From Acinetobacter sp. ANC 4910 (GTDB lineage: Bacteria; Pseudomonadota; Gammaproteobacteria; Pseudomonadales; Moraxellaceae), in contig NZ_SJNT01000016.1 of the NCBI RefSeq assembly GCF_004331035.1, forward strand, positions 1 through 64,000: a DNA stretch of 64,000 bases, written 5' to 3'. Numbering within the stretch: position 1 is the stretch's first letter; each line of letters opens with the position of its first letter. Positions 35,772-45,875 of the stretch are shown here, in pieces. Below the pieces are notes generated by a model. That model made no database searches. It worked only from the letters and a program-made list of their open reading frames with translations, and was not told the origin of the DNA. Position numbers and translations under genes: made by a program.

Positions 35772-36456
35772 CAGTCATCCGTGTATTGAGTGATTTTTGC
35801 ATAAACTGCCACAAACGTTTTTTCAAAATTGGCTGATCAAGCATGTCCTGCAAACTTGCCAATTGATGGAGATCTACGTGTTGTAATTGAGAAATCACCC
35901 CTAATGCTATCAGATCTTTGTCCACACCAATCGCATCAATAAAACCACGAACATAACTTGATGCACCGCGACCATCTTGCATTTCAGCCAACGGAAATGG
36001 CCATTTCAACTCATGATATCCAGCAGGTATCGCATGTTGTATATTTGTCCATAACTCGGCCTGTTGCTCACTTAATACAGATGCATCTATAATAATTAAA
36101 CATGATGCCAGACTCATTGCTTGTAGTTCAAATGCATCTATGTGAATCGCAGGCTGTGGATCTACTTTTAAAGGCTCAGCCAACAGTGCTTGGGTATGTT
36201 GTTGACGGCTTTCTTGTTCAATTTCAACAAACTGAGTTAATGCTGTATCTATTTCCGCAACATCTGGCTGGCTCAAAGCAGAGATATCAATCTGACTTTG
36301 AGGTAATTCTGTCATCACCTCAGCTAGAGCCTGATCACGCCATAAAGAAGATGACTGAGTTTGCTGTACGCGAGTGACATGGTTAGGAATCCATATATCA
36401 ATTCCCATCGTTGCCAATATATCTCGCTGGTGCCCCATCATTTCTATGTTCAACAT
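35764..36456 (-). CDS. Uncharacterised protein with HolD (DNA polymerase III psi)-like layout
   Basis: A 230-residue cytoplasmic protein. Near the start it has QRDILATMGIDIWIP, close to the psi-subunit N-terminus of E. coli (RRDWQLQQLGITQW), which binds the tau/gamma clamp loader via chi-psi. The middle has a beta stretch (SCLIIIDASVL) at the place of the psi core, and the end has KKRLWQFMQ, like AALWQQI near the psi C-terminus. It is longer than psi because of an acidic insert. The assignment is a suggestion only. The start is uncertain: ATG 36456 chosen; GTG 36489 and ATG 36441 also possible. It overlaps ghrB by 8 bases. Confidence 0.55.
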   Translation of the reverse strand: MLNIEMMGHQRDILATMGIDIWIPNHVTRVQQTQSSSLWRDQALAEVMTELPQSQIDISALSQPDVAEIDTALTQFVEIEQESRQQHTQALLAEPLKVDPQPAIHIDAFELQAMSLASCLIIIDASVLSEQQAELWTNIQHAIPAGYHELKWPFPLAEMQDGRGASSYVRGFIDAIGVDKDLIALGVISQLQHVDLHQLASLQDMLDQPILKKRLWQFMQKSLNTRMTDE

Positions 36457-36553
36457 CTCAATCTTTAGCGCTATTCTAACGACATTCACATCATTTTGCT
36501 GTGCTTTATTAAAGCACTCACAGATACCTATAAGATATGAATTTACATCTTAA

Positions 36554-38443
36554 TCACATAATCATTAAACTATTTTTCTTTTGCATTTGCTCAATAATTT
36601 CTGAAGTTTCAAAACCAAAACGCCAATATAACAATTCCAAAACATCCAATTCATCTTGCGTAATAATGCGGTCATTCCAAAGACACAACTCCGCAATCCC
36701 CAATATAATTAAGCGATCACGTAATAACAAACCCGATATATCATGCACAATTTCTGCAAGATCAATCGGCTCATCAGATATTTCTTCATAAATATCCAGC
36801 TCATCTACGGTCAAGATTTTTTTTAATATACGCTCACGAACAGTAAGCTGGTTATCACTATTAATCTGCTGCACATGTAGCAAGGCATCAATCAAACGAA
36901 CAATTTGCGGCTTCACTTCATCTAAAGCTGTTGGAGTATGCACAGGCAATAAGTTTAGCTCGTATTTGACCCGCTCAAGCAATAATGCATCCAATAGTCC
37001 TATTTCGCCATCTTCTTGAATAATGAGTGCCAACTTAGTGACAAATTGACGGGCAATTGTCGCTGGCATTCCGCCAATATTGGCACATGCTTCATGAAAA
37101 ATAGATAAATGCACACGTCCATCCAAATGAAGTAAAGCATCTATAATCGCACGACTCACTTCCGCTTCAGCTGGAATAAACTCACGGTATTGGCGAATCA
37201 TGAGAATCGCAACCATGACCTCGCGCGAGCCTGTGGCTGTCTGTAATGCGCGTTCAATCAATTCTGGGCGCTGCATAGAACTACGCACCTCAGGATTCAA
37301 TGGTTTTATTGCATCCTTAATGGCAAAACTAATTGGAGATAATCGCAAAAGAGGCAAAGGCTGAGGTGAACTCCAAGGCGTATGATATTCAGCATTAATT
37401 TCTTCTAATGGACGAAACAAACCAAATAGCGGCTGATTTTTCAGTCTTTTTAGATTTTCCAGCTGTAAATCCTGTACTAACCCAGGATTCATTTCATAAA
37501 TCCGCTGCTCAATACTTGGATGAATATTCATCCAACTTTGTGGACTTAGTGAATTAGCAAAACACATATGTGAAATTGATTCCGAATATTCACTGTGAAT
37601 TTGTGAACCTGCATGATGCACATAAATACGTAATAGCGTCTGTATATTGGCGTTATTTTGAATCAATCGTTTGGTTTTTAAATCATTTTTAAAGGTACGA
37701 CTGCCTAAAGTTAAATACTTAATAAATCGTGTGATTAAGACACCTAAACTTCCTACCAACCAAATCACACCACCCAATGCCACTAAAATAGTTTCGAACT
37801 TCTGGGGTTGATTATATCCACGACGACTAAAGCCTAATTTCGCAACCTTACTCCCCCACTGACTGAAAGTTGTTAGTCCACTGTATAAAATTTTAAGACG
37901 CGTATTGTCCGCAGTTTCACCCGATAAAATCTGATTAAATTCATGACTCAACAAGCCAAACAACTCAGATTCATCTAAATTCTGCAAAGCCCCCCAAGTT
38001 AAAATAATAGCAATATCACGGGGTAAAAAACCCGCTGTGAGTGCATTCACTCCAACTTCATCGGGCAGCACATATACAGCAGGAGTATCAATGAGAAATC
38101 GGTCGGAAAGCTGTTCCGCAATCTTTAGCGCAATAAATTCTTCAGGCGTGCTTTCAATGAGGCTTAGTCTTCTTGCGCGCAATTGTTTTGCCAGCGAATG
38201 TCCACCCGAGCGGAACACATAAAATTCATACAGAATAGATGAACCAATAATCAGCAACAGTAAAACAATGACGTAGGGACTGAGTTGATGCCAAAAAATA
38301 GATTGTGATTGATCAAAATAATAAACCAAAAGCCCCAAAACCGTATTGAGAATAAACATGGTCAAAAGGACAGCCAATGCACAGATACTAGCAGTCCACA
38401 TCATATTTTTATTTTTGATCAAGAAACCACCTATTTCTTTCAA
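36554..38443 (-). CDS. Membrane M48-family protein lacking zinc ligands (pseudo-peptidase)
   Basis: A 629-residue membrane protein. Two helices (about 14-41 and 54-74) precede a domain with the M48 layout (VYVLPDEVGVNALTAGF, ILTWGALQNLDESEL). The motif that should be HExxH reads HEFNQ (167-171), so the second His is Gln, and at the place of the third ligand it has SRTFKND (Glu to Thr250). A third and fourth helix lie at 219-245. The long C-terminus (about 330-620) is helical and unlike normal M48 enzymes. Zinc binding is therefore unlikely and the protein is probably a scaffold or binding protein. Related intact enzymes of this type carry AHEFSHILNGD and REFLAD. Confidence 0.78.
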   Translation of the reverse strand: MKEIGGFLIKNKNMMWTASICALAVLLTMFILNTVLGLLVYYFDQSQSIFWHQLSPYVIVLLLLIIGSSILYEFYVFRSGGHSLAKQLRARRLSLIESTPEEFIALKIAEQLSDRFLIDTPAVYVLPDEVGVNALTAGFLPRDIAIILTWGALQNLDESELFGLLSHEFNQILSGETADNTRLKILYSGLTTFSQWGSKVAKLGFSRRGYNQPQKFETILVALGGVIWLVGSLGVLITRFIKYLTLGSRTFKNDLKTKRLIQNNANIQTLLRIYVHHAGSQIHSEYSESISHMCFANSLSPQSWMNIHPSIEQRIYEMNPGLVQDLQLENLKRLKNQPLFGLFRPLEEINAEYHTPWSSPQPLPLLRLSPISFAIKDAIKPLNPEVRSSMQRPELIERALQTATGSREVMVAILMIRQYREFIPAEAEVSRAIIDALLHLDGRVHLSIFHEACANIGGMPATIARQFVTKLALIIQEDGEIGLLDALLLERVKYELNLLPVHTPTALDEVKPQIVRLIDALLHVQQINSDNQLTVRERILKKILTVDELDIYEEISDEPIDLAEIVHDISGLLLRDRLIILGIAELCLWNDRIITQDELDVLELLYWRFGFETSEIIEQMQKKNSLMIM

Positions 38444-38488
38444 TGTAAAATTCCTTTATTACATTGTAATTCAGCCACATCATAAATG

Positions 38489-38515
38489 AAAAAGGCGGGA
38501 AATACCCACCTTTTT
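38489..38515 (-). terminator. Terminator of the purF transcript
   Basis: An 11-pair stem with one wobble (38489-38499 with 38505-38515) and a 5-nt loop, followed by U on the minus strand, just past the purF stop. Confidence 0.8.
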
Positions 38516-38534
38516 CACGCAAAACAATTGAAAA

Positions 38535-40076
38535 TTATTGTTCGGTCACACCTGTTAAATCAACAGAAGCGGCATCAATGTTGACATCGATATAGCCATC
38601 TTTAGTTTTTTTAGCCGTGTCACTACGCTTTTGCTCTAACTCATCCAAGTAAGCAGCATCAATACCACCAGCCACATAAACACCATCAAATACAGAACAA
38701 TCAAAGTCTTGTAAATATGGAACTTTGCTAGTGCGAACCGCAGCTTTTAAATCTTCCAAATCTTGGAAAATTAAACGATCTGCTTCAATAATTTCACGAA
38801 TTTCTTCAACACTACGTTCTGATGCAATCAGCTCTTGTTTGGCTGGCATATCAATACCGTAGACGTTTGGATATTTCACCATTGGCGCCGCCGAAGCAAA
38901 GAATACTTTCTTTGCACCAGCATCACGCGCCATTTGAATGATTTCGTTACACGTTGTACCACGTACAATTGAATCATCCACCAACAATACGTTTTTATCT
39001 TTGAACTCGAGTTCTACAGGGTTCAATTTTTGACGTACTGATTTTTTACGTTGCTGCTGACCCGGCATAATGAAGGTACGACCGATATAACGGTTTTTCA
39101 TAAAACCTTCACGGAATTTCACACCTAAAGTATTTGCCAATTCTAATGCCGAAGTACGTGACGTATCTGGAATTGGAATCACTACATCAATGTCGTGCTC
39201 CTCACCCCATTCGCTTAGAATCTTGTGTGCCAACTTCTCGCCCATTTTTAAGCGAGCTTTATACACCGAAATCCCATCAATGATTGCATCTGGACGTGCG
39301 AAATACACATATTCAAAAATACATGGACGGTACTGTGGATTTTCAGCGCATTGCTGCGTGAACATTTCACCATTCACATTAATAAAAATTGCTTCTCCAG
39401 GTGCAATATCACGCTCAACTTTAAAGCCAAGTGCTGTAATTGCTACAGATTCAGAAGCAATAATATATTCATGCTCACCAGCCTCAGTTATACGTGAACC
39501 GTAAATCAATGGTCGAATACCATTCGGATCTCGAAAGCCAACCAAACCTTGACCTGTAATCATGGCAACAACACCATAAGCACCTTTACAACGCTCATGA
39601 ACACGTGAAACAACATGAAAAATATCGTCTGGAGTTGGTACTAACTTGCTACGTTTTTGCAATTCATGCGCAAAAACGTTCAATAAAACTTCTGAGTCTG
39701 AATCGGTATTCATATGACGTAGATCTGTTTTAAACAAATCGTCATGAATTTCTTCGGCATTGGTCAAATTACCATTGTGCGCCAAAGTAATACCATAAGG
39801 AGAGTTTACATAAAATGGTTGCGCTTCTGCACTGCTTGAAGAACCCGCAGTTGGATAACGCACATGACCGATACCATAATTTCCAAGCAAAGCACGCATA
39901 TGACGAGTATGAAAAACATCTCGCACCATGCCATTGTCTTTACGAAGAAATAGGCGTCCTTCATGGCAAGTTACGATCCCAGCTGCATCTTGTCCACGAT
40001 GTTGTAACATCGTTAATGCATCAAACAACATTTGGTTAACGGGTGATTTACCAGCTATACCAACAACTCCACACAT
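38535..40076 (-). CDS. purF: Amidophosphoribosyltransferase
   Basis: A 513-residue enzyme for the first step of purine synthesis, making phosphoribosylamine from PRPP and glutamine. The N-terminal nucleophile Cys2 is in [10 protein letters not shown]; the glutaminase half has [12 protein letters not shown] and LAHNGNLTN; the PRPP loop is [17 protein letters not shown]. It follows cvpA by 24 bases, as in most gammaproteobacteria. Length matches the family. Confidence 0.97.
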   Translation of the reverse strand: MCGVVGIAGKSPVNQMLFDALTMLQHRGQDAAGIVTCHEGRLFLRKDNGMVRDVFHTRHMRALLGNYGIGHVRYPTAGSSSSAEAQPFYVNSPYGITLAHNGNLTNAEEIHDDLFKTDLRHMNTDSDSEVLLNVFAHELQKRSKLVPTPDDIFHVVSRVHERCKGAYGVVAMITGQGLVGFRDPNGIRPLIYGSRITEAGEHEYIIASESVAITALGFKVERDIAPGEAIFINVNGEMFTQQCAENPQYRPCIFEYVYFARPDAIIDGISVYKARLKMGEKLAHKILSEWGEEHDIDVVIPIPDTSRTSALELANTLGVKFREGFMKNRYIGRTFIMPGQQQRKKSVRQKLNPVELEFKDKNVLLVDDSIVRGTTCNEIIQMARDAGAKKVFFASAAPMVKYPNVYGIDMPAKQELIASERSVEEIREIIEADRLIFQDLEDLKAAVRTSKVPYLQDFDCSVFDGVYVAGGIDAAYLDELEQKRSDTAKKTKDGYIDVNIDAASVDLTGVTEQ

Positions 40077-40100
40077 AGCAACCTCGCAGACAAGCTAGGA

Positions 40101-40685
40101 TTAATAAAAAGGATTATTCGTTGAATTGCCTGAACGCGAATGATCTTTTTGCGTTGGTTCAGACAAGGAGTGAGAAGATTTCTGAGCATCTTCCGACTGA
40201 ATATGTTCAAGCGCTTCGTGTGCTGCATCTTTAGACAACTGAGCAGCCCATGGCGCATAAGGCAATAAAGATTGAACCATTTTAGATTGCTTCCAATGCG
40301 GAGAGCTTTCTACCCATGGACTTAAACCCTGCATTGTGATTAAGACCACCATCAGCCCTTTTAGTGTTCCAAATGCACCACCCGCAAGACGATTAAGCGG
40401 GCCCAACTTTAAGGTACTTAAAACACTATTCAACAATGCTGTTGCGAGCCAAGTCAGGACAACAATGACCAACACAATAAAGGCAAACGCTGCAATTTTT
40501 TGAACCACTGGATCTTGACTGAGAGCATGCATTGAAGGAGCAATGATAGCGGCATATTTTGCACCGACAATCAGTGCAAAAATCCAACCCACCAAGTTCG
40601 CAAAGGCTTTAACAAATCCTTGTCGCAAACCGTTTAGCCCTCCAATGAGCAAAATGATCAGTATGAAGATATCAATGGTATTCAT
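40101..40685 (-). CDS. cvpA: CvpA family inner membrane protein
   Basis: A 194-residue membrane protein with four helices in the first 130 residues ([57 protein letters not shown]), the CvpA (colicin V production) fold, and a charged Ser-rich tail. It supports envelope integrity and is nearly always found upstream of purF. Its start overlaps the stop of pyrD by 4 bases, so pyrD-cvpA-purF is one operon. Confidence 0.92.
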   Translation of the reverse strand: MNTIDIFILIILLIGGLNGLRQGFVKAFANLVGWIFALIVGAKYAAIIAPSMHALSQDPVVQKIAAFAFIVLVIVVLTWLATALLNSVLSTLKLGPLNRLAGGAFGTLKGLMVVLITMQGLSPWVESSPHWKQSKMVQSLLPYAPWAAQLSKDAAHEALEHIQSEDAQKSSHSLSEPTQKDHSRSGNSTNNPFY

Positions 40686-41692
40686 TTTGCCAGCATAGCA
40701 TCAACACAATCTTTAACCAGCTTCGGTCCAGTATATATAAGGCCACTATACACTTGTACAAGTGTTGCGCCCGAATTTTGTTTCACGAGTGCTTGTTCGC
40801 CTGCCAAAATTCCACCCACACCAATCAATGGCACTTGACCATTTAGTGCCTGAGCAAACGCAGATAAACATGCCGTACTCTTTTCAAATACAGGCGCACC
40901 AGACAATCCGCCCGCCTCATCACCTTGCGGTAAGTTTTCTACGCCTTCACGCGATAAGGTCGTATTAGTAACAATTAGACCATCAATTTTATTGGTAATT
41001 AATTGTTGCGAAATAAAGCCAATATCCTCAGGTGTTAAATCAGGCGCAACTTTAAGTACCAAAGGCACATAATGGTGGTGCTCATCAGCCAACTCAAGCT
41101 GACGCTTCTTCAACGTCGCCAATAACTCAGTTAACGCATCACCACTTTGTAAACTACGTAGATTTTTAGTGTTCGGAGAAGAAATATTAACCGTAATATA
41201 AGAAGCGTAGTTATAAACTTTTTCTAAGCAAATGAGATAATCATCTACCGCATTTTCTACAGGTGTATCGGCATTTTTACCAATATTAATCCCTAAAACA
41301 CCTTTAAATTTAGCCGCTTTAACGTTTTCAATTAATTTATCTACACCATCATTATTAAAACCCATACGGTTAATAATGGCTTGTGCTTGTGGCAAACGGA
41401 AAAGACGTGGTTGAGGATTACCAGCTTGCGGACGCGGTGTAATGGTTCCAATTTCAATAAAACCAAAGCCAAGAGCAGCTAAGGCATCAATATAGGCACC
41501 ATTTTTATCTAAGCCAGCAGCTAAACCAACAGGGTTTGGAAATTCAATACCCATACAAGTCACAGGCTTTGCCGTAACATGTTGGCGCATCATCCCCATT
41601 GCATGGGCTGATTTCAGCAAGGATAATGTTAGCTCATGTGCACGCTCTGGTGCTAAAGAAAACAACAAAGGGCGGGCTAGAGAATACAACAT
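40682..41692 (-). CDS. pyrD: Dihydroorotate dehydrogenase (quinone), class 2
   Basis: A 336-residue FMN enzyme of pyrimidine synthesis that oxidises dihydroorotate with a quinone as acceptor. The N-terminal amphipathic helix (residues 1-30) is the membrane-binding part of class 2 enzymes. Conserved segments are [37 protein letters not shown], and the active site [14 protein letters not shown] with its Ser base. First gene of pyrD-cvpA-purF; the grouping of pyrimidine and purine genes is conserved among close relatives. Confidence 0.96.
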   Translation of the reverse strand: MLYSLARPLLFSLAPERAHELTLSLLKSAHAMGMMRQHVTAKPVTCMGIEFPNPVGLAAGLDKNGAYIDALAALGFGFIEIGTITPRPQAGNPQPRLFRLPQAQAIINRMGFNNDGVDKLIENVKAAKFKGVLGINIGKNADTPVENAVDDYLICLEKVYNYASYITVNISSPNTKNLRSLQSGDALTELLATLKKRQLELADEHHHYVPLVLKVAPDLTPEDIGFISQQLITNKIDGLIVTNTTLSREGVENLPQGDEAGGLSGAPVFEKSTACLSAFAQALNGQVPLIGVGGILAGEQALVKQNSGATLVQVYSGLIYTGPKLVKDCVDAMLAK

Positions 41693-41782
41693 ATCTAGAA
41701 AAGTCTACTGCTTTTTAAGTCGGTATATTATAGGCGTAGCCCACCAAAAACACCATGCTTGGCAACTGTTTATTTTGACCTA

Positions 41783-42262
41783 TTATTGTAGTGTCGCTGT
41801 TAATTTAATCTGTCCTGCATTGGACTGAAGTTCCATTTTTTCAATGCTTAAGCCCATCTGAGCTAATTGAGTCAAGAAATTTGCCAAAATAGAATAATTT
41901 GCATGACTGACCACAACTTGAATTTGCTCACCTACCTGCTGTGAAGCAACACCCAATCCTTGTTGTTGTGCAATACGCTGTACTTTTTCGGCTGCACTGA
42001 GTTGCACATCCCCTGCTGGCTTCATGGTGACCGCATTACTTTGCATCCACACCACTAAATCCTTCAACTCACTCACTCTTTGCTGTTGTTGTTCTGCCGC
42101 TTTATGCATATACCATAGAGCTGAACCCACCGCCGCAACCAATACAAAGACCACAGTAAAAATCACCATGATGCGTTCGCGAACAGACAAATGCTCTAAA
42201 TACTGCGTGAGTTGTTCAGTCCAACCATCTAATGTATTTTGAAATTTTTCTATTGCTTTCAT
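41783..42262 (-). CDS. gspM: Type II secretion system protein GspM
   Basis: A 159-residue protein with one membrane helix near residues 31-51 (IMVIFTVVFVLVAAVGSALWYM) and a periplasmic ferredoxin-like domain. The helix is preceded by SVRERIM and followed by a coiled-coil stretch. It is a part of the inner membrane platform of the type II secretion apparatus and binds GspL. Its start and the gspL stop share one base (TAATG), which shows translational coupling. The remaining gsp genes are not in this window. Confidence 0.9.
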   Translation of the reverse strand: MKAIEKFQNTLDGWTEQLTQYLEHLSVRERIMVIFTVVFVLVAAVGSALWYMHKAAEQQQQRVSELKDLVVWMQSNAVTMKPAGDVQLSAAEKVQRIAQQQGLGVASQQVGEQIQVVVSHANYSILANFLTQLAQMGLSIEKMELQSNAGQIKLTATLQ

Positions 42263-43404
42263 TATTGTATTTTCACCGAACCAATTACCCCCGAACCATT
42301 TGGCTGAATATTACCAAGTTCAACCTTAAAGCCTTGTTGATTCAATTGCTGCGTTAAGTTTTGTAAAACTGCTGATGAATTGGCCTTTAAATCCAAATTA
42401 AGGATTGATGCATCATACGATACACGATCAGCAATAATTTTATTTTGCATTAGTACTGGACCAACGCGACTCAACAATTGCAACCCTGCATTTTGCCCGA
42501 TTTGATTGCTCCGCATCTGAAACTCAAATTGACTTTTCAATGTCTGCTCAGTTACAGGATAGTTTTGCCCAAACCAATATTTAAATTGAGATACTGCTTG
42601 AAGTGCTGTTTCATCAGCCACCTTCTTATTTTTATACCAACGACTAGCATCATACCCAAACTGAACAATTAAAATAGCAAACAACACAGCAGCGCAAGCT
42701 TTCCAATAACCAGAGATTTTCGTTTCTGATTTTAGCTTAGGTAAAACATTAAAAGGATGTTGTTTCGGCTTGTTCAGTTCCGCAAAGTGATATTCAAACC
42801 CATGAATTTGATCTTGCGTTACGCGTGCCTGCAAACTATTCAATTGCACTGCATTCAAATTAGCAACGGTATAATTTCGAGATACCTCTTGATAATCTAA
42901 ATAGAGTGGTAAATCCTCAATAGAGCACCCCATCCACTCACTTTCTCGCACCAATAAACGGCCATGCAGATCCAACAAAATTGTTTCATCTGATTGTTGA
43001 GGTCGTGGCGCCGCATAAAAGTCAGGAAGAAGTGCAGTAATTCTTGTGGGCAATAAAGAAAGCGAATGCTGCCATGTTTCTATCAAATGCTGTGAAATAC
43101 CCAACAAAGTGAGCTGATCTGGATTTTGAAAATGATGTAAAATTTTCATACTGTCGATAGGGAATACAATATATTCTTCTAACAGATATTTAATTCCCTC
43201 TTGCCCCAGTTGCTTATACTGTGTCTTATTTAACTGCTGTTGCAACATTTGTGCGTGGCGGCTTGGAAAAAATACAGTCGCCTCTTGCACTGCAAAAGGC
43301 TGCAAGTCTTGAATCAACTGCTCTAAACTCAAAGCACTTTGCCAGAATTCCCCTTGCGACCACTGCCATGCCTCATTGGCTTCTGGCATCCATATATACA
43401 ACAT
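42262..43404 (-). CDS. gspL: Type II secretion system protein GspL
   Basis: A 380-residue inner membrane platform protein. The N-terminal 220 residues form the actin-like cytoplasmic domain that binds the GspE ATPase (LLEEYIVFPID, TLLGISQHLIETW, ILLDLHGRLLVRES). A single helix (YWKACAAVLFAILIVQFGY) near 230-250 is followed by the periplasmic ferredoxin-like domain, which pairs with GspM. Together they pass energy from GspE to pseudopilus assembly. It starts 28 bases after the sixA stop, so these may be co-transcribed. Confidence 0.9.
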   Translation of the reverse strand: MLYIWMPEANEAWQWSQGEFWQSALSLEQLIQDLQPFAVQEATVFFPSRHAQMLQQQLNKTQYKQLGQEGIKYLLEEYIVFPIDSMKILHHFQNPDQLTLLGISQHLIETWQHSLSLLPTRITALLPDFYAAPRPQQSDETILLDLHGRLLVRESEWMGCSIEDLPLYLDYQEVSRNYTVANLNAVQLNSLQARVTQDQIHGFEYHFAELNKPKQHPFNVLPKLKSETKISGYWKACAAVLFAILIVQFGYDASRWYKNKKVADETALQAVSQFKYWFGQNYPVTEQTLKSQFEFQMRSNQIGQNAGLQLLSRVGPVLMQNKIIADRVSYDASILNLDLKANSSAVLQNLTQQLNQQGFKVELGNIQPNGSGVIGSVKIQ

Positions 43405-43431
43405 TTATTTTTATCTGCCGTTTAGAATAAT

Positions 43432-43887
43432 TTAAGCTTGAGGAATAAAGCGCTTTTGAACTGTTGATAAACCTGCCGCAATTACACTTTGATCATAACA
43501 GCGTGCTTCTGCCAACGAAAAAGGATGAAAAGGCTCAGCTGTCAGCAATTCTTCTATATATGCCACAACATTCATATGACAGACCACCACAATTGACTCA
43601 TACGGCAAATGCGACAACCACTCTACTGCCACACGTGCATCATCATCTGGTTTAATTGCATTACAAAGTAAAACAGGCACACCTTTAAAATGTGTTTGAA
43701 TATGTGCCAAAGTTTCTTGTGCCCTTAATAATGGACTCACAATAAAAATATCAGGTTGCACAATATTTTTTAAATAATCTGCTGTTTCCTGAGCCTGCAG
43801 ATGACCACGTGCCGTAAGTGGTCTTTTCATATCATTACCGTCAATTGCAGGTGATGCTTCACCATGACGAACCAATGTAAGTAACAT
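43432..43887 (-). CDS. sixA: Phosphohistidine phosphatase SixA
   Basis: A 151-residue histidine phosphatase. It has the RHGEA catalytic start (LVRHGEASPAIDGND), the RPLTARGHLQAQETADYL segment and the second His in VVCHMNVVAYIE. SixA removes phosphate from histidine in proteins such as ArcB or the nitrogen PTS. Short length, without any extension, fits SixA and not the larger phosphoglycerate mutases. Confidence 0.9.
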   Translation of the reverse strand: MLLTLVRHGEASPAIDGNDMKRPLTARGHLQAQETADYLKNIVQPDIFIVSPLLRAQETLAHIQTHFKGVPVLLCNAIKPDDDARVAVEWLSHLPYESIVVVCHMNVVAYIEELLTAEPFHPFSLAEARCYDQSVIAAGLSTVQKRFIPQA

Positions 43888-44000
43888 AAAATTTCCTTAT
43901 TATTTCAGGGCACTTAGCGGCATAATCAAATTAAAATTCAGCCGGCGCCCAATTCTCAAGTATAAACAAGATTTATGACAATTCTAATGCTTTCAATTCA

Positions 44001-45074
44001 TTAAACTTCATGGTGAGGAAGTACGAATTCGACATCACTACGGTGACCATTTTTCATTAATGACACTGCAATAGATAAAGGTGGAGCACCTTCAAAAATA
44101 ACATCATAGAGTGCACAGGTAATTGGCATATACACATCTAACTCTTGTGCTCGCGCACGAACTTGAACAACGGTATTGATCCCTTCGGCTGTTTGTCCCA
44201 ATTCTTTGGTTGCTTGCTCTAAGCTTTTTCCTTTTCCTAAAGCGTAACCAATTTGAAAATTACGGCTGAGAGGACTATTACAAGTTGCGAACAAGTCACC
44301 TACACCAGACAACCCTAAGAAAGTTAATGGGTTCGCACCTAACTTTACTGCAAAACGACTCATCTCTGCCAATGCACGAGTTAACAGCATACTTTTGGTA
44401 TTTTCACCTACATTATAGGCGGCTGCCATTCCCATCGCGACGGCGTAAATATTTTTCAGTGCACCACCCAGCTCGACACCATTCACATCATCACTAGCAA
44501 ATACACGAAATAAAGCGCTATGCAAAGCTTGCTGTATAGCATAACGCACCAATTCAGAATCGCTGGCTATCACCGTACCCGCAGGCTGTCCAGCAACAAT
44601 CTCTTTTGCCAAGTTCGGACCCGAAAGGACACCAAAAGGGATTTCTGGTAATTCTTGCTGAATAATATCACTCATAAAGCAAAAGGTTTTTGCCTCAATC
44701 CCTTTAGTTAAAGACACCACAGCTTGCGAAGTAATAAATGGGCGAATCTGCTTAAGTACATCGCGAAATGAATGGCTTGGAATTGCAACCAAAATAATAT
44801 CGCGATCACGTACTGCTTTTTCTAAATTTGAAACTGCAACCAAATTTTGCTCTAACTGAAAATCGGGTAAATAACGTTGATTGACGTGAGTACGGTTAAT
44901 TTCTTCAGCAATCGTTTCATCACGAATCCAGATCATGGTATCGCAACCATTCCGAACAGCCGTATTGGCCATTGCCGTTCCAAAACTCCCCCCGCCCAAT
45001 ACCGTTACACGTAAAGCCGTTTTGCGATCAAGAGTTACAGGTTCTAGCAAATCACTAAAGTTTAATTCAGACAT
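44001..45074 (-). CDS. gpsA: Glycerol-3-phosphate dehydrogenase [NAD(P)+]
   Basis: A 357-residue enzyme that makes sn-glycerol 3-phosphate from dihydroxyacetone phosphate for phospholipid synthesis. Seen are the nucleotide motif VLGGGSFGTAMANTAV, the IPSHSFRDVL and SLTKGIE segments, LSGPNLAKEI, the catalytic Lys region LGGALKNIYAVAMGMA, and GLSGVGDLFATC. It is about 15 residues longer than E. coli GpsA at the N-terminus. It lies 29 bases downstream of the nitroreductase gene. Confidence 0.96.
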   Translation of the reverse strand: MSELNFSDLLEPVTLDRKTALRVTVLGGGSFGTAMANTAVRNGCDTMIWIRDETIAEEINRTHVNQRYLPDFQLEQNLVAVSNLEKAVRDRDIILVAIPSHSFRDVLKQIRPFITSQAVVSLTKGIEAKTFCFMSDIIQQELPEIPFGVLSGPNLAKEIVAGQPAGTVIASDSELVRYAIQQALHSALFRVFASDDVNGVELGGALKNIYAVAMGMAAAYNVGENTKSMLLTRALAEMSRFAVKLGANPLTFLGLSGVGDLFATCNSPLSRNFQIGYALGKGKSLEQATKELGQTAEGINTVVQVRARAQELDVYMPITCALYDVIFEGAPPLSIAVSLMKNGHRSDVEFVLPHHEV

Positions 45075-45103
45075 TTATTTTTATATCCCAAAATGGATCT
45101 AAC

Positions 45104-45679
45104 TTACTTATTCCAAGTACTCACATAGTCAGCCGTGTTTATTTCAGCTCGAGCCGGAATTGCCTTAGCCGCGGTACCTACATAAATAATCCCTGAAATC
45201 AAATCATGCTCGGTTAAGCCCAAAGCCTGTTTTAATAATTTTGACTCAACCACAGCACCACTTCGCCACATGGTCGAAAAACCTTGTGCTTGCAAAGACA
45301 ATAATAAATTTTGAATTGCAGCACCAGTGCTTAAAGTCTGTTCAAAATCAGGAACTTTAATATGCGCTTGAAACTTGGTCAGCGCAAGAACCAACAATGG
45401 TGCACGAAATGGATGATTCTTAACTCGATCAAGTTGAACTTGATCTTGCTCCCCCAAATCTGAAAGAGCTTGAGACAACAATAAACCAAATGCTTCACGC
45501 TGCTCAGATTCTATCACCACAAATTTTGTCGGTTTTAGGCGATGGTGATCGGGCGCAGTTAATGCTGCCTGAAATGCCAATTCGAGCTGTGCTTTATTTG
45601 GAGCGGGTTCAACAAGTTGTCCAATTGACTGACGTTGATGAATATTCTGATGAATAAGGTCAGCTGTTAAATCCGTCAT
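45104..45679 (-). CDS. Nitroreductase family protein (YdjA-like)
   Basis: A 191-residue FMN-dependent oxidoreductase. The start IHQRQSIGQLVEPAPNKAQLELAFQAALTAPDHHRLKPTKF is the family pattern for FMN phosphate binding, and the C-terminal GIIYVGTA completes it. The length and the RQS(I)GQL variant match YdjA-type small nitroreductases. Physiological substrate unknown. Probably co-transcribed with gpsA. Confidence 0.88.
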   Translation of the reverse strand: MTDLTADLIHQNIHQRQSIGQLVEPAPNKAQLELAFQAALTAPDHHRLKPTKFVVIESEQREAFGLLLSQALSDLGEQDQVQLDRVKNHPFRAPLLVLALTKFQAHIKVPDFEQTLSTGAAIQNLLLSLQAQGFSTMWRSGAVVESKLLKQALGLTEHDLISGIIYVGTAAKAIPARAEINTADYVSTWNK

Positions 45680-45875
45680 TGATTTAAAGATCTATACATA
45701 AATACTTCAGCAAGAGTATCACAATATTTTCATATTACTCTAGCCAACTGAATAAATTGTCTTTGCAAATCATGTTTCACAGAGCAATAAAATAAAACTG
45801 CATTTTTAATACAGCACTGGCAACACAATCATGAAATTATGATTTCGTATATTTCTTATGATGACTGGGGAAAAC

